A DNA stretch of 64,000 nucleotides from Ruminococcus albus AD2013 (GTDB lineage Bacteria > Bacillota > Clostridia > Oscillospirales > Ruminococcaceae), in contig NZ_JAGS01000001.1 of NCBI RefSeq assembly GCF_000526775.1, positions 1,116,001 through 1,180,000 on the forward strand, read 5' to 3'. Both the position numbers and the translations under genes were made by a program. This document shows, piece after piece, positions 49,402 through 57,618 of the stretch. A model generated the notes under the pieces. The model was not told the origin of the DNA and ran no database searches. It worked only from the letters and a program-made list of their open reading frames with translations. The first letter of the stretch is position 1, and each line of letters starts with the position of its first letter.

Positions 49402-50556
49402 TTATTTGAAAATATCCTTTAGTTTGTCCAGCTTCTCCTTGAAGGTGTTCTTCTTAGCGTAGTTCTTCTCGTTCAGTGAACGTTCAAACTCGCGGAGCTT
49501 TTCTTTCTGCTCACGGTTCAGATTGCGCGGCACTTCAACGTTTATGCGCACGTAGTGGTCACCGTAATCAGCGCGGTTAAGACGCTTGATGCCCTTTCCT
49601 TTCAGCCTGAAAACTGTGTTGTTCTGTGTACCCTCGGGAACATTGTACTTCACCTTGCCGCCTACAGTAGGCACGGTTATCTCGTCACCCAGAGTTGCCT
49701 GTGCATATGTTATCGGGATATCAGTCCATACATCGAAACCGTCACGCTCGAATATCGGGTCGGGACGTACTGTTACATTGATATGCAGGTCGCCGCTGGG
49801 TCCTCCGTTAGTACCTCTGTGACCCTCGCCTGCAACTCTCAGTGTCTGACCGTCATCAATACCTGCAGGGATATCGATATCTCTCTCGACACTCTTCTTG
49901 ACCATACCCTGTCCGCCGCAGGTCTTGCAGGGGTTGTCAACTATCCTGCCCTTGCCGCCGCATCGTGAACAGGTAGCTGTCTGGGAGATATTGCCGAAAG
50001 GTGTTCTCTGGCTTATTCTTACTGTACCCGTACCGTGGCAATCGGGACAGGTTTTGGGTGAAGAACCTGCTGCCGCACCTGTGCCGTTACAATCGGGACA
50101 AGTCTCGTTCCTTGCGTACTTCATCTTCACCTTTTTGCCCGAGCAAGCTTCCATAAAATCAATGGTGAGATTAGCACGGATATCTGCGCCGCGTCTGGGT
50201 GCATTGGGGTTGGAAGAACGTCCGCCGCCGCCACCGAAACCGAAACCTCCGAATATGGAATCAAAGATATCTCCCATATCGCCGAATCCGCCAAAGCCGC
50301 CCGCACCTGCACCGCCGCCGTAATTGGGGTCAACGCCTGCATGGCCGAACTGGTCGTACCTCGACCTCTTGTCAGGGTCGGAGAGGACTTCATAAGCCTC
50401 ATTTATCTCCTTGAATTTCTCCTCTGCTTCCTTATCTCCCGGGTGAAGATCGGGGTGATACTGCTTGGCAAGCTTACGGAATGCTTTTTTCAGCTCGTCC
50501 TCCGATGCACCTTTCTGCACGCCGAGGACTTCATAGTAATCTCTTTTATCTGCCAT
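49402..50556 (-). CDS. dnaJ: Chaperone DnaJ, 384 aa
   Basis: Hsp40 co-chaperone that delivers unfolded substrates to DnaK and stimulates its ATPase. The J-domain at the N-terminus holds HPD in QYHPDLHPG near 34. A Gly/Phe-rich stretch follows (about 75-120). Four zinc-binding repeats are complete (CPDCNGTG, CPDCHGTG, CSRCGGKG, CKTCGGQG). The C-terminal substrate domain ends the chain. The start is MADKRDYYEVLG at 50556, with AGGAG upstream, in place of a longer frame. Last gene of the heat-shock operon. Confidence 0.97.
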   Translation of the reverse strand: MADKRDYYEVLGVQKGASEDELKKAFRKLAKQYHPDLHPGDKEAEEKFKEINEAYEVLSDPDKRSRYDQFGHAGVDPNYGGGAGAGGFGGFGDMGDIFDSIFGGFGFGGGGGRSSNPNAPRRGADIRANLTIDFMEACSGKKVKMKYARNETCPDCNGTGAAAGSSPKTCPDCHGTGTVRISQRTPFGNISQTATCSRCGGKGRIVDNPCKTCGGQGMVKKSVERDIDIPAGIDDGQTLRVAGEGHRGTNGGPSGDLHINVTVRPDPIFERDGFDVWTDIPITYAQATLGDEITVPTVGGKVKYNVPEGTQNNTVFRLKGKGIKRLNRADYGDHYVRINVEVPRNLNREQKEKLREFERSLNEKNYAKKNTFKEKLDKLKDIFK

Positions 50557-50580
50557 ATATATCGCTCCTATATCGGTATA

Positions 50581-50608
50581 GCCCCCGTCCCGCATACGGA
50601 ACGGAGGC
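50581..50608 (-). other. Hairpin between dnaK and dnaJ
   Basis: GC-rich imperfect hairpin (GCCTCCGTTCC against GGGACGGGGGC on the minus strand) without a U-tract. It may tune dnaJ relative to dnaK by partial termination or mRNA processing. Confidence 0.5.
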
Positions 50609-50626
50609 TGCCGTCATCATATCGAA

Positions 50627-52492
50627 TTAGTCTGCATCAGTGAACTCAGCGTCGATAACGTCATCGCCGCCCTTGTTATTGTCAGCAGCACCTGCGGAAG
50701 CTCCGCCGCCCATGTTCATGTTATTGGGGTCGAAGCCCTGTGCGCCGCCCTGTGCGCCTGCCTGCTGGTAAACCTTTGTAGCTATACCCTCAAATGTCTT
50801 CTGCAGTTCTTCGGTCTTAGCCTTGATATCAGCTGTATCGGTGCCCTTGAGAGCTTCCTTCAGAGCAGCGATCTTAGCTTCGCAGTCGCTCTTGTCAGCA
50901 GCATCTACCTTATCGCCGAAGTCGTTCAGAGCCTTTTCAGCCTGGAATGCGAGCTGGTCGCCGTTGTTTCTGATGTCAACTTCTTCCTTCTTCTTAGCGT
51001 CCTCAGCTGCGAAAGCTTCTGCTTCCTTAACAGCCTTGTCGATGTCTTCCTTGGACATATTTGTGGAAGAAGTGATAGTGATGTTCTGCTCCTTGCCTGT
51101 GCCCAGATCCTTAGCGGATACGTGAACGATACCGTTAGCATCGATATCGAATGTTACTTCGATCTGAGGTATACCTCTGGGAGCAGGAGCGATACCGTCA
51201 AGACGGAACATACCCAGCTGCTTGTTATCTCTTGCGAACTCTCTTTCACCCTGGAGAACATTGATATCAACAGCGCTCTGGTTATCAGCAGCGGTGGAGA
51301 AGATCTGGCTCTTCTTGGTAGGTATAGTTGTATTTCTCTCGATGATCTTGGTGCATACGCCGCCCATGGTCTCAAGACCGAGGGACAGAGGAGTTACGTC
51401 CAGCAGCAGCAGACCGTCCTTAACGTCGCCGCCGAGAACGCCGCCCTGATATGCAGCACCGAGAGCTACGCACTCATCAGGGTTGATGCCCTTGAAAGGC
51501 TCCTTGCCAATGAATCTCTTAACAGCTTCCTGAACTGCGGGGATTCTTGAAGAACCGCCGACCATCAGTACCTTCTGGAGATCGCCTGCGGAAAGACCGG
51601 AGTCGCTGAGTGCCTGTCTTACAGGTCCCATTGTGGACTCGACCAGATCAGCAGTCATCTCGTTGAACTTAGCCTGAGTAAGTGTCATTTCCAGGTGCTT
51701 GGGACCTGTGGAATCAGCAGTGATGAAAGGCAGAGAAATTGTGGAAGAAGGAGTAGAAGACAGCTCGATCTTAGCCTTTTCAGCAGCTTCTTTAAGTCTC
51801 TGCATAGCCAGCTTGTCAGCTGTGAGGTCAACGCCCTCAGCAGTCTTGAACTCAGCTACCATCCAGTCGATGATCCTCTGGTCGAAGTCATCGCCGCCCA
51901 GCTTGTTGTTACCTGCTGTTGCAAGAACTTCTGTAACGCCGTCGCCCATCTCGATGATGGATACATCGAATGTACCGCCGCCCAGGTCGTATACCATTAC
52001 CTTCTGGTCTTCTTCCTTATCGATACCGTAAGAAAGTGCAGCAGCGGTAGGCTCGTTGATGATTCTCTTAACAGTCAGACCTGCGATCTGACCAGCGTCC
52101 TTTGTTGCCTGTCTCTGAGCATCGGTGAAGTAAGCAGGAACTGTGATAACAGCCTCTGTTACCTTTTCACCCAGATAAGCCTCAGCGTCAGCCTTCAGCT
52201 TCTGGAGTATCATAGCGGAGATCTCCTGAGGAGTATACTCCTTGCCGCCCATGCTTGCCTTATAGTCAGAACCCATGTGTCTCTTGATGGAGATAACAGT
52301 GTTCTCATAGTTTGTAACTGCCTGTCTCTTAGCTACCTGACCTACAAGTCTATCGCCTGTCTTTGAAAGACCGACAACGGAAGGAGTAGTTCTTGCGCCT
52401 TCGCTGTTAGGGATTACTACTGCTTCGCCGCCTTCCATAACTGCTACGCAGGAGTTTGTAGTACCAAGGTCAATACCGATTATCTTTGCCAT
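50627..52492 (-). CDS. dnaK: Chaperone DnaK (Hsp70), 621 aa
   Basis: Cytosolic Hsp70 ATPase. The phosphate-1 motif IIGIDLGTTNSCVAVMEGG opens the protein. The phosphate-2 segment VMVYDLGGGTFDVSI is near 170, and the adenosine motif VLMVGGSSRIPAVQE near 310. The interdomain linker VKDGLLLLDVTPLSLG precedes the substrate domain. The C-terminus (DDVIDAEFTDAD) has the acidic EEVD-like end seen in bacterial DnaK. The fixed order hrcA-grpE-dnaK-dnaJ and the upstream CIRCE make HrcA control near certain. Length is slightly short but normal for Clostridia. Confidence 0.98.
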   Translation of the reverse strand: MAKIIGIDLGTTNSCVAVMEGGEAVVIPNSEGARTTPSVVGLSKTGDRLVGQVAKRQAVTNYENTVISIKRHMGSDYKASMGGKEYTPQEISAMILQKLKADAEAYLGEKVTEAVITVPAYFTDAQRQATKDAGQIAGLTVKRIINEPTAAALSYGIDKEEDQKVMVYDLGGGTFDVSIIEMGDGVTEVLATAGNNKLGGDDFDQRIIDWMVAEFKTAEGVDLTADKLAMQRLKEAAEKAKIELSSTPSSTISLPFITADSTGPKHLEMTLTQAKFNEMTADLVESTMGPVRQALSDSGLSAGDLQKVLMVGGSSRIPAVQEAVKRFIGKEPFKGINPDECVALGAAYQGGVLGGDVKDGLLLLDVTPLSLGLETMGGVCTKIIERNTTIPTKKSQIFSTAADNQSAVDINVLQGEREFARDNKQLGMFRLDGIAPAPRGIPQIEVTFDIDANGIVHVSAKDLGTGKEQNITITSSTNMSKEDIDKAVKEAEAFAAEDAKKKEEVDIRNNGDQLAFQAEKALNDFGDKVDAADKSDCEAKIAALKEALKGTDTADIKAKTEELQKTFEGIATKVYQQAGAQGGAQGFDPNNMNMGGGASAGAADNNKGGDDVIDAEFTDAD

Positions 52493-52554
52493 AAAATATC
52501 ATCCTTTCAGTTCATATGAAGTTTAAGTGATCTTATAATTCAATACTAATTTAA

Positions 52555-53127
52555 CTACGGATTAGCCACAACTACCATCGCATATCTGATGACTTTGTCG
52601 CCTATCCTGTAACCCTTCTGGAATACCTGAGCCACAACGTTCTCGCCAAGCTCGGGGTCTTCTATCTGGTTTACTGCATTAGCTATATTCGGGTCGAATA
52701 CCTCGCCCACAGGATCGATAGCTTCGATCCCAAGCTTTGTCAGTGCATCGCTGAACTGCTTGAATATCATCTCTATACCCTGCTTGTAGGCTTCGTCCTG
52801 AGTTTCTGTACCCAGTGCCCTCTCGAAATTGTCAAGTACGGGAAGTATGTCGGAAAGAGTATCAGCCTTTACAGAAGCGGAAATATCCAGTCTCTCCTTA
52901 GCCGAACGCTTACGGAAATTATCGTACTCAGCCATAAGTCTGAGGTACTTGTCCTTGCTGTCAGCCAGTTCAGCTTTAAGCTTTTCTTCCTCGCTCTGAG
53001 TGTTCTCCTCAGCAGCGTTATCTGCGTTTTCTTCCTTCTCCGTATCCTCCGCAGCCTCTTCGGATGTTTCCTCAGCCTCAGCTGCTTCCTCTTCCAGCTC
53101 TTCCTTTATCTCTTCATCAAAAGCCAT
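52555..53127 (-). CDS. grpE: Nucleotide exchange factor GrpE, 190 aa
   Basis: Releases ADP from DnaK. The N-terminal 50 residues are very acidic low complexity (EEIKEELEEEAAEAEE and similar), then the long dimerising helix (LKAELADSKDKYLRLMAEYD, with NFRKRSAKE following). The C-terminal beta-wing has VFDPNIANAVNQIED and VAQVFQKGYRIGDKVIRYAMV. Position between hrcA and dnaK confirms the call. Confidence 0.96.
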   Translation of the reverse strand: MAFDEEIKEELEEEAAEAEETSEEAAEDTEKEENADNAAEENTQSEEEKLKAELADSKDKYLRLMAEYDNFRKRSAKERLDISASVKADTLSDILPVLDNFERALGTETQDEAYKQGIEMIFKQFSDALTKLGIEAIDPVGEVFDPNIANAVNQIEDPELGENVVAQVFQKGYRIGDKVIRYAMVVVANP

Positions 53128-53144
53128 TTCTGCGCCTGCCTTTC

Positions 53145-54161
53145 TCAGTCGTTATTGTCATCATCATCTCTCTCGGATATCAGGTCTGTTATCCTCGATG
53201 TGAAGTATTCAAGATATGGTATGAATTTTGCGTAATCTATCCTCATGGGTCCTATCAGTCCCAGCGCACCCGCCATCTGTCCGTCCTTTGAAAACGGCGC
53301 GGTTATCATCGATGAATTGTGTATCACAAATCCGTCGTTCTCGGGTGAGAACATTACATTCAATCCTGAGAATGTGCTGTCGATGAATGCCATGAGTTCC
53401 TTTTCATTATCAAGGAAAGATATTATCTCAGTCTGATCGAGATCCTTGCAGGTCAGCAGATTTTTCTGACCGTTCAGGCTCACGCTGCGATCGAGCTCTT
53501 TTGTCATTTTCAGTACTTCGGAGACCAGCGGAGAAAGGGTCATCATGTAAGCCCCCATAGCCTCCGTCAGCTTTTCCATATTAGCGTCTGATATCTCGCT
53601 TATCGGAACACCGTTCAGGTTCTGCTTAACGAAATTATCAAAGAATTCAAGCTGTTCATTGGTAAGATCAAATTCCAGGCGGCAGACCTTATTTTTGATC
53701 TCGCCGTTTGAGGTTATCATCAGTATGACGTACATCCTCTTACCCGTAGGTATTACCTCGACTTTGGATATCAGCGAAAATTTAGGTGTGGAGTTTGCTA
53801 CCACCGTAGCGCACTTTGTAAGCTCTGCCAACGCAAGAGAAGCGCTTTCCACCAGATCTTTCTCGGTGACGAAGTCATCGGGAAGCATGGAATCCAGTTT
53901 GTTCTTCTCTTCCTCGCTGAGAGGATTCTGTTCCATCAGCTTATCCACATAAAGTCTGTACCCTTTATAAGTAGGTACACGCCCCGCCGAAGTGTGGGGC
54001 TGTTCAAGATAGCCCTGCTTTTCTAGTTCAGCCATCTCATTTCGTATCGTGGCGGAAGATGCCTTGACATGAGCCATTATAGCCTTTGAGCCAACAGGCT
54101 CACCCGATACTATATATTCATCTACCACCGCAGATAATATTTTAAGTTTTCTGTCGTCCAT
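53145..54161 (-). CDS. hrcA: Heat-inducible transcription repressor HrcA, 338 aa
   Basis: Repressor that binds CIRCE and is kept active by chaperones. The N-terminal winged helix (residues 1-75: LKILSAVVDEYIVSGEPVGS, SATIRNEMAELEKQGYL) includes the family motif HTSAGRVPTYKGYRLYVD. The central GAF-like region and the end FIPYLEYFTSRITDL are standard. First gene of the heat-shock operon, directly under the CIRCE element, so it represses itself. Confidence 0.96.
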   Translation of the reverse strand: MDDRKLKILSAVVDEYIVSGEPVGSKAIMAHVKASSATIRNEMAELEKQGYLEQPHTSAGRVPTYKGYRLYVDKLMEQNPLSEEEKNKLDSMLPDDFVTEKDLVESASLALAELTKCATVVANSTPKFSLISKVEVIPTGKRMYVILMITSNGEIKNKVCRLEFDLTNEQLEFFDNFVKQNLNGVPISEISDANMEKLTEAMGAYMMTLSPLVSEVLKMTKELDRSVSLNGQKNLLTCKDLDQTEIISFLDNEKELMAFIDSTFSGLNVMFSPENDGFVIHNSSMITAPFSKDGQMAGALGLIGPMRIDYAKFIPYLEYFTSRITDLISERDDDDNND

Positions 54162-54197
54162 CAGCTCACCGTCCCGCCTTTCCTGAGTTCAGCTTGT

Positions 54198-54280
54198 TTA
54201 GCACTCGCAACTTTCAGGTGTTAGCACTCATTCTCCTCGAGTGCTAATTATAGTTTATACCTTTTCGCTCATTTTGTCAA
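54198..54280 (-). promoter_or_regulatory. CIRCE operator and heat-shock promoter
   Basis: A perfect CIRCE element has TTAGCACTC (54221-54229) and GAGTGCTAA (54239-54247) with a 9-base spacer. A second half-site TTAGCACTC (54198-54206) has only a degenerate partner (AGGTGTTAG, 54216-54224), so a second, weaker copy may overlap the first. TTGACA lies at 54275-54280 on the minus strand; TATAAA (54254-54259) and TATAAT (54247-54252) are at 15 and 22 bases, neither ideal. The TATAAT overlaps the operator. Confidence 0.92.
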
Positions 54281-54514
54281 GTCCTTTGGGAATTTATTTT
54301 CACCAAACTTGTATGTTCCATCGAAAGCATATTGTACACATTTTACAATTCGCCGTTCAAAGTGCGCTAATACGACAAAAAAGGCTGTCCGGAATAAAAG
54401 CAGTCTGGAAGTGATAAAAATTATATTCCAAAGAATTTTCTCCTTACGAAACATCATACGACCCTATTCCACAGAATAAAGTCGTATGACCTCGTATACC
54501 AAAAAATACAAAGC

Positions 54515-54609
54515 AAAAACCGCCGGATCACTCCGACGGTCATCACACCAATCTTTCATTAAAGGAGGTCCCTGTTTGCAAAAACAAACGACGACCATTC
54601 ACATCACGC
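54515..54609 (-). ncRNA. Candidate small RNA of about 95 nt
   Basis: Minus-strand TTGACA (54639-54644), 17-base spacer and TATATT (54616-54621) predict a start near 54609. The transcript would have a small hairpin GTTTG/CAAAC, then an unpaired stretch AGGGACCTCCTTTAATG that contains a perfect anti-Shine-Dalgarno (CCTCCTTT), and end at a 9-bp terminator stem (54519-54527 with 54532-54540, one G-U pair) plus five T. No convincing protein frame is present. C-rich unpaired motifs of this kind are typical of Firmicutes small RNAs that block ribosome sites. Confidence 0.6.
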
Positions 54610-54689
54610 AAGTATAATATAGCCCATTTCAGCACAGTTGTCAAGTGTTTTCAGATATCTTCTACAATTTACGACAAAACGGAATATAT

Positions 54690-54740
54690 TAATTATACAG
54701 TTTATACCAGTGTATACCACCGTATACCATCTCATACGAC
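54690..54740 (+). repeat. TATACC-rich short repeats
   Basis: Four irregular units about 11 bases apart (TTTATACCAGTG, TATACCACCG, TATACCATCTC, ATACGACCG) lie upstream of the membrane-protein terminator. Same word family as 18842 and 49248. Confidence 0.5.
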
Positions 54741-54748
54741 CGTAAAAA

Positions 54749-54771
54749 AGGCTGCCGAAGATCGACAGCCT
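54749..54771 (-). terminator. Terminator of the 157-aa membrane protein gene
   Basis: Stem from 54749-54758 with 54762-54771 (AGGCTGCCGA against TCGACAGCCT, one mismatch), followed on the minus strand by six T. Confidence 0.85.
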
Positions 54772-54786
54772 ATGTATCATATAAGA

Positions 54787-55260
54787 TCATTTTCTTCCCT
54801 CGGGAGGTCCGCCCACACCGTTCTTTTTGAGTATCAGCTTCATAAAAGGATCTCCCACAAGAAATATCAGCAGATACGCTACCACAAGACTTATCATCAT
54901 TGACTTGCCAAGCATGATAACATAAGGCGGTCTGTGTGCGGCAGGTATCTTCACAAAATTGATCGTTACCATACATATGGTGATTATCGGTGTATAAATA
55001 AGGTCGGAAATAAGGCTTCCCAGCGCACGACAGGCAAAGGGCTTCCCTGTTATGCCAGCCTTTTCACAGGCCTTGTCTTCAAGCGGCTTCATAGGCACAA
55101 AACACCCGATAACAAGGCTTATCGCAAGGCTTTCCAGAAAGCTTTTCAAAAATTCCACAGGTGTAAAATTCCCCGAAGAGAATGTTCCGATGAAAGACAA
55201 ACACAGACTAAGCGTTATCCCCATCATTATACTCATCTGTGACTTTATCTTTTTTTCCAT
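54787..55260 (-). CDS. Integral membrane protein, DUF2798-like, 157 aa
   Basis: Small multi-pass membrane protein with about four helices: MMGITLSLCLSFIGTF (10-27), FLESLAISLVIGCFVP (40-56), LGSLISDLIYTPIITICMVT (80-100) and MMISLVVAYLLIFLVG (118-136). The repeated pattern of two similar helix pairs resembles DUF2798 proteins, an assignment made by eye. Transcribed alone with its own terminator. The upstream 360 bases are AT-rich and hold the divergent pyk promoter. Function unknown. Confidence 0.65.
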   Translation of the reverse strand: MEKKIKSQMSIMMGITLSLCLSFIGTFSSGNFTPVEFLKSFLESLAISLVIGCFVPMKPLEDKACEKAGITGKPFACRALGSLISDLIYTPIITICMVTINFVKIPAAHRPPYVIMLGKSMMISLVVAYLLIFLVGDPFMKLILKKNGVGGPPEGRK

Positions 55261-55463
55261 AAAAATTCCACCGCTCTCATTTTTGGATATCGTAGTATAC
55301 TACTATCACGATACACGCATAAAATCGTGCTCATGTTACATTTTTGCAATACACCGTAAATACATTATGGCATTTTTTTATACAATTGTCAAGTAGATTT
55401 TGGCAATTTGTGTTTTTTGACAATTTTTTGTCAATCCATGCTTAAGGTTTGCCAAAAATGAAC

Positions 55464-55622
55464 TTGACAAGCAATTTTTGATGTAGTATAATTGAAATTG
55501 ATTTTGATAAACTTGCCGCACATGATATTTTATCCCGAAAAATATCTTTGCGGCATCCGTACAATTGACCTGAAACTCACCGTTTCAGGGATGTTTGCTT
55601 AATTTAACAGGAGTCTGATATT
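55464..55622 (+). promoter_or_regulatory. pyk promoter and folded 120-nt leader
   Basis: TTGACA (55464-55469), 17-base spacer, TATAAT (55487-55492). The leader forms a long hairpin, GCCGCA and GATATTTT (55515-55531) against AAAATATC and TGCGGC (55539-55554), and a second, CCTGAAA (55569-55575) against TTTCAGG (55583-55589). No known riboswitch is recognised. Confidence 0.75.
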
Positions 55623-57041
55623 ATGCGCAAAACCAAGATAGTATGCACCATAGGTCCCGCAACAGATGATGAGAATATCCTCAGAGATATGATGAAAAAC
55701 GGCATGGACGTTGCCCGCTTCAACTTCTCACACTCTGAACATTCCGTACATCAGCAGAGATTTGAGACTATAACCCGTCTGCGTGACGAAATGGGTCTAA
55801 ATATCGCAACACTGATGGATACCAAGGGTCCCGAGATAAGACTTAAAGATTTCAAGGACCACAAGCCTGTCACCATCAAGGACGGCGATATGTTCACACT
55901 GACAACCAGAGATGTTGAGGGCGATGAGACCATATGCTCCATCACTTTCGCAAAGCTCCCGCAGGATATCACCACAGGCACAAGGATCCTTATAAATGAC
56001 GGTGTTATCGAGCTGAAAGCCGTTAAGATAGACTCCACCGATATCCAGTGCGAGATAATCCACGGCGGTGTGGTATCCGACCACAAGGGCATAAATGTTC
56101 CCGGTGTCAAGCTTTCAATGCCCTATATCTCCGATGCTGATATGGCAGACCTCGCTTTCGGCGCGAAAATGGGCTTTGACTTCATTGCGGCTTCTTTCGT
56201 AAGAACAGGCGCAGATGTCACCTACCTGAGAAAATTCACCCAGAGCCTCGGCTGGTTCAATCCGAGAATTATCGCTAAGATAGAAAATGCCGAGGGCGTT
56301 GAGAACATCGACGAGATACTCGAAGCCGCTGACGGTATAATGGTCGCAAGAGGCGACATGGGCGTTGAGATACCTTTTGAAAAGATACCCGCGATACAGA
56401 AAGACCTTATCCACAAGGCTTACAACGCAGGCAAGCAGGTCATCACTGCCACCCAGATGCTGGAATCCATGATAAACAATCCCAGACCTACCCGTGCCGA
56501 GATAACCGACGTTGCAAACGCCATCTACGACGGCACTTCCGCAATAATGCTCTCGGGCGAGACCGCAGCAGGCAAGTACCCTGTTGAGGTCGTAAAGACA
56601 ATGAGCCTTATTGCCGAGACTACCGAGGGCGATATCGACTATGTGCGCCGTTTCCAGAAGCGTGACGATATCGACCATCCCAGCATAACCGATGCTATCT
56701 GCCACGCAACAGTTACCACAGCCCACGACCTTAAAGCGGCGGCTGTACTTACTGTTACCAAGAGCGGTGCTACCGCACGTATCCTTTCCAAGTACAGACC
56801 CGATTGTCCCATAATCGGTCTGACCACCGACCCTGTCACCTGCCACCAGATGAATATGTCATGGGGACTTCTCCCTGGTCTTGTGGAGGAAATGGACAAC
56901 ACCGACGAACTGATTTCCCGCGCTATCAAAGTCGCACTTGAAAAGGGCTACCTCAAAGAGGGCGACCTTGTAGTTATCACCGCAGGTGTACCCCTCGGAA
57001 TGAGCGGTACCACCAACCTTATGAAGGTTGAAAGAGCATAG
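55623..57041 (+). CDS. pyk: Pyruvate kinase, 472 aa
   Basis: Final glycolytic step, phosphoenolpyruvate plus ADP to pyruvate plus ATP. Motifs: KTKIVCTIGPATDDE and ARFNFSHSEH at the start, MDTKGPEIRLKDF near 60, the active-site signature ARIIAKIENAEG-like segment (IIAKIENAEGVENIDEI near 215) and MVARGDMGVEIPFEK near 240, TATQMLESM near 275. It has the barrel, B and C domains but lacks the extra PEP-utiliser domain of longer Firmicutes forms. Transcribed alone, with a strong promoter, folded leader and strong terminator. AACAGGAG precedes the ATG. Confidence 0.97.
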   Translation: MRKTKIVCTIGPATDDENILRDMMKNGMDVARFNFSHSEHSVHQQRFETITRLRDEMGLNIATLMDTKGPEIRLKDFKDHKPVTIKDGDMFTLTTRDVEGDETICSITFAKLPQDITTGTRILINDGVIELKAVKIDSTDIQCEIIHGGVVSDHKGINVPGVKLSMPYISDADMADLAFGAKMGFDFIAASFVRTGADVTYLRKFTQSLGWFNPRIIAKIENAEGVENIDEILEAADGIMVARGDMGVEIPFEKIPAIQKDLIHKAYNAGKQVITATQMLESMINNPRPTRAEITDVANAIYDGTSAIMLSGETAAGKYPVEVVKTMSLIAETTEGDIDYVRRFQKRDDIDHPSITDAICHATVTTAHDLKAAAVLTVTKSGATARILSKYRPDCPIIGLTTDPVTCHQMNMSWGLLPGLVEEMDNTDELISRAIKVALEKGYLKEGDLVVITAGVPLGMSGTTNLMKVERA

Positions 57042-57047
57042 AATATC

Positions 57048-57087
57048 AAGCCGCAGTATTCCCGAAGCCATGGAAATACTGCGGCTT
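57048..57087 (+). terminator. pyk terminator
   Basis: Perfect 13-bp stem AAGCCGCAGTATT (57048-57060) with AATACTGCGGCTT (57075-57087), followed by TTCTGTT; six bases after the pyk stop. Confidence 0.9.
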
Positions 57088-57092
57088 TTCTG

Positions 57093-57121
57093 TTGACATT
57101 TCTTTCTCGCTCGGATATAAT
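57093..57121 (+). promoter_or_regulatory. Promoter of the 118-aa hypothetical
   Basis: Consensus TTGACA (57093-57098), 17-base spacer, TATAAT (57116-57121), beginning six bases after the pyk terminator. Confidence 0.9.
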
Positions 57122-57149
57122 ATCTATAAATCGACTAAGGAGCATACAT

Positions 57150-57506
57150 ATGAAAAACATAAAAGCCTACCGTACATTTTACAGATATCTCGATAATATA
57201 TGGAACTCGGAAGAGCACGACTGGTTAGGCGCATTACTGAGTCAGATGAGCTGGCTGCCCGATGGCAGTACAGCCGACCCTGCCCACGAATATGACTGGG
57301 ACGATGCAGTCGGACAGGTAACCGACCCCGATGATGCATACATGATAGGTATGCAGTTTCTGAGGATATATCTGGATATCGGCTACATCGATGAGATAGG
57401 CGAGATACTTAAAGATATGGAAGCCCGCAAAAGGCTAGAACTCTGGGAAAAGGCTGTACATGATGTTGAACAAGGTCTGGATGACCCGTATCTTCACTTA
57501 GGTTGA
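57150..57506 (+). CDS. Hypothetical protein, 118 aa
   Basis: Small acidic cytoplasmic protein of unknown family. It begins MKNIKAYRTFYRYLDNIW and is rich in Trp, Tyr, Asp and Glu, with helical stretches (YMIGMQFLRIYLDIGYIDEI). The ATG at 57150 is chosen over a longer frame because AAGGAG lies eight bases before it and the longer frame starts inside the promoter. It has its own consensus promoter and a terminator. Its size and acidity resemble immunity-type or small regulatory proteins, but nothing supports a specific role. Confidence 0.7.
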   Translation: MKNIKAYRTFYRYLDNIWNSEEHDWLGALLSQMSWLPDGSTADPAHEYDWDDAVGQVTDPDDAYMIGMQFLRIYLDIGYIDEIGEILKDMEARKRLELWEKAVHDVEQGLDDPYLHLG

Positions 57507-57558
57507 GATATAGCAAATGCCCCCAGGCAGCGAAAGGTCGGTACTGATATAGAAGTTT

Positions 57559-57590
57559 TGCCCCGAAGCATTTCAAAAGGCTTCGGGGCA
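57559..57590. terminator. Terminator between convergent small genes
   Basis: Perfect 11-bp stem TGCCCCGAAGC (57559-57569) with GCTTCGGGGCA (57580-57590); TTGTATTTTAT follows on +, and AAAAC-rich sequence on the other side allows use from both strands. Confidence 0.82.
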
Positions 57591-57618
57591 TTGTATTTTA
57601 TACGGTTCATAAGATAAA

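Noticed and set aside
54269..54457. 62-codon minus-strand frame upstream of hrcA
   Set aside because: It runs into the hrcA promoter region, lacks a convincing promoter of its own, and its product has no recognisable feature.
54576..54617. 13-codon + strand leader peptide frame (TTG start behind AAAGGAGG, Thr-rich)
   Set aside because: No + strand promoter, no downstream + gene in attenuation distance; the AAAGGAGG is the complement of the CCTCCTTT of the candidate small RNA.
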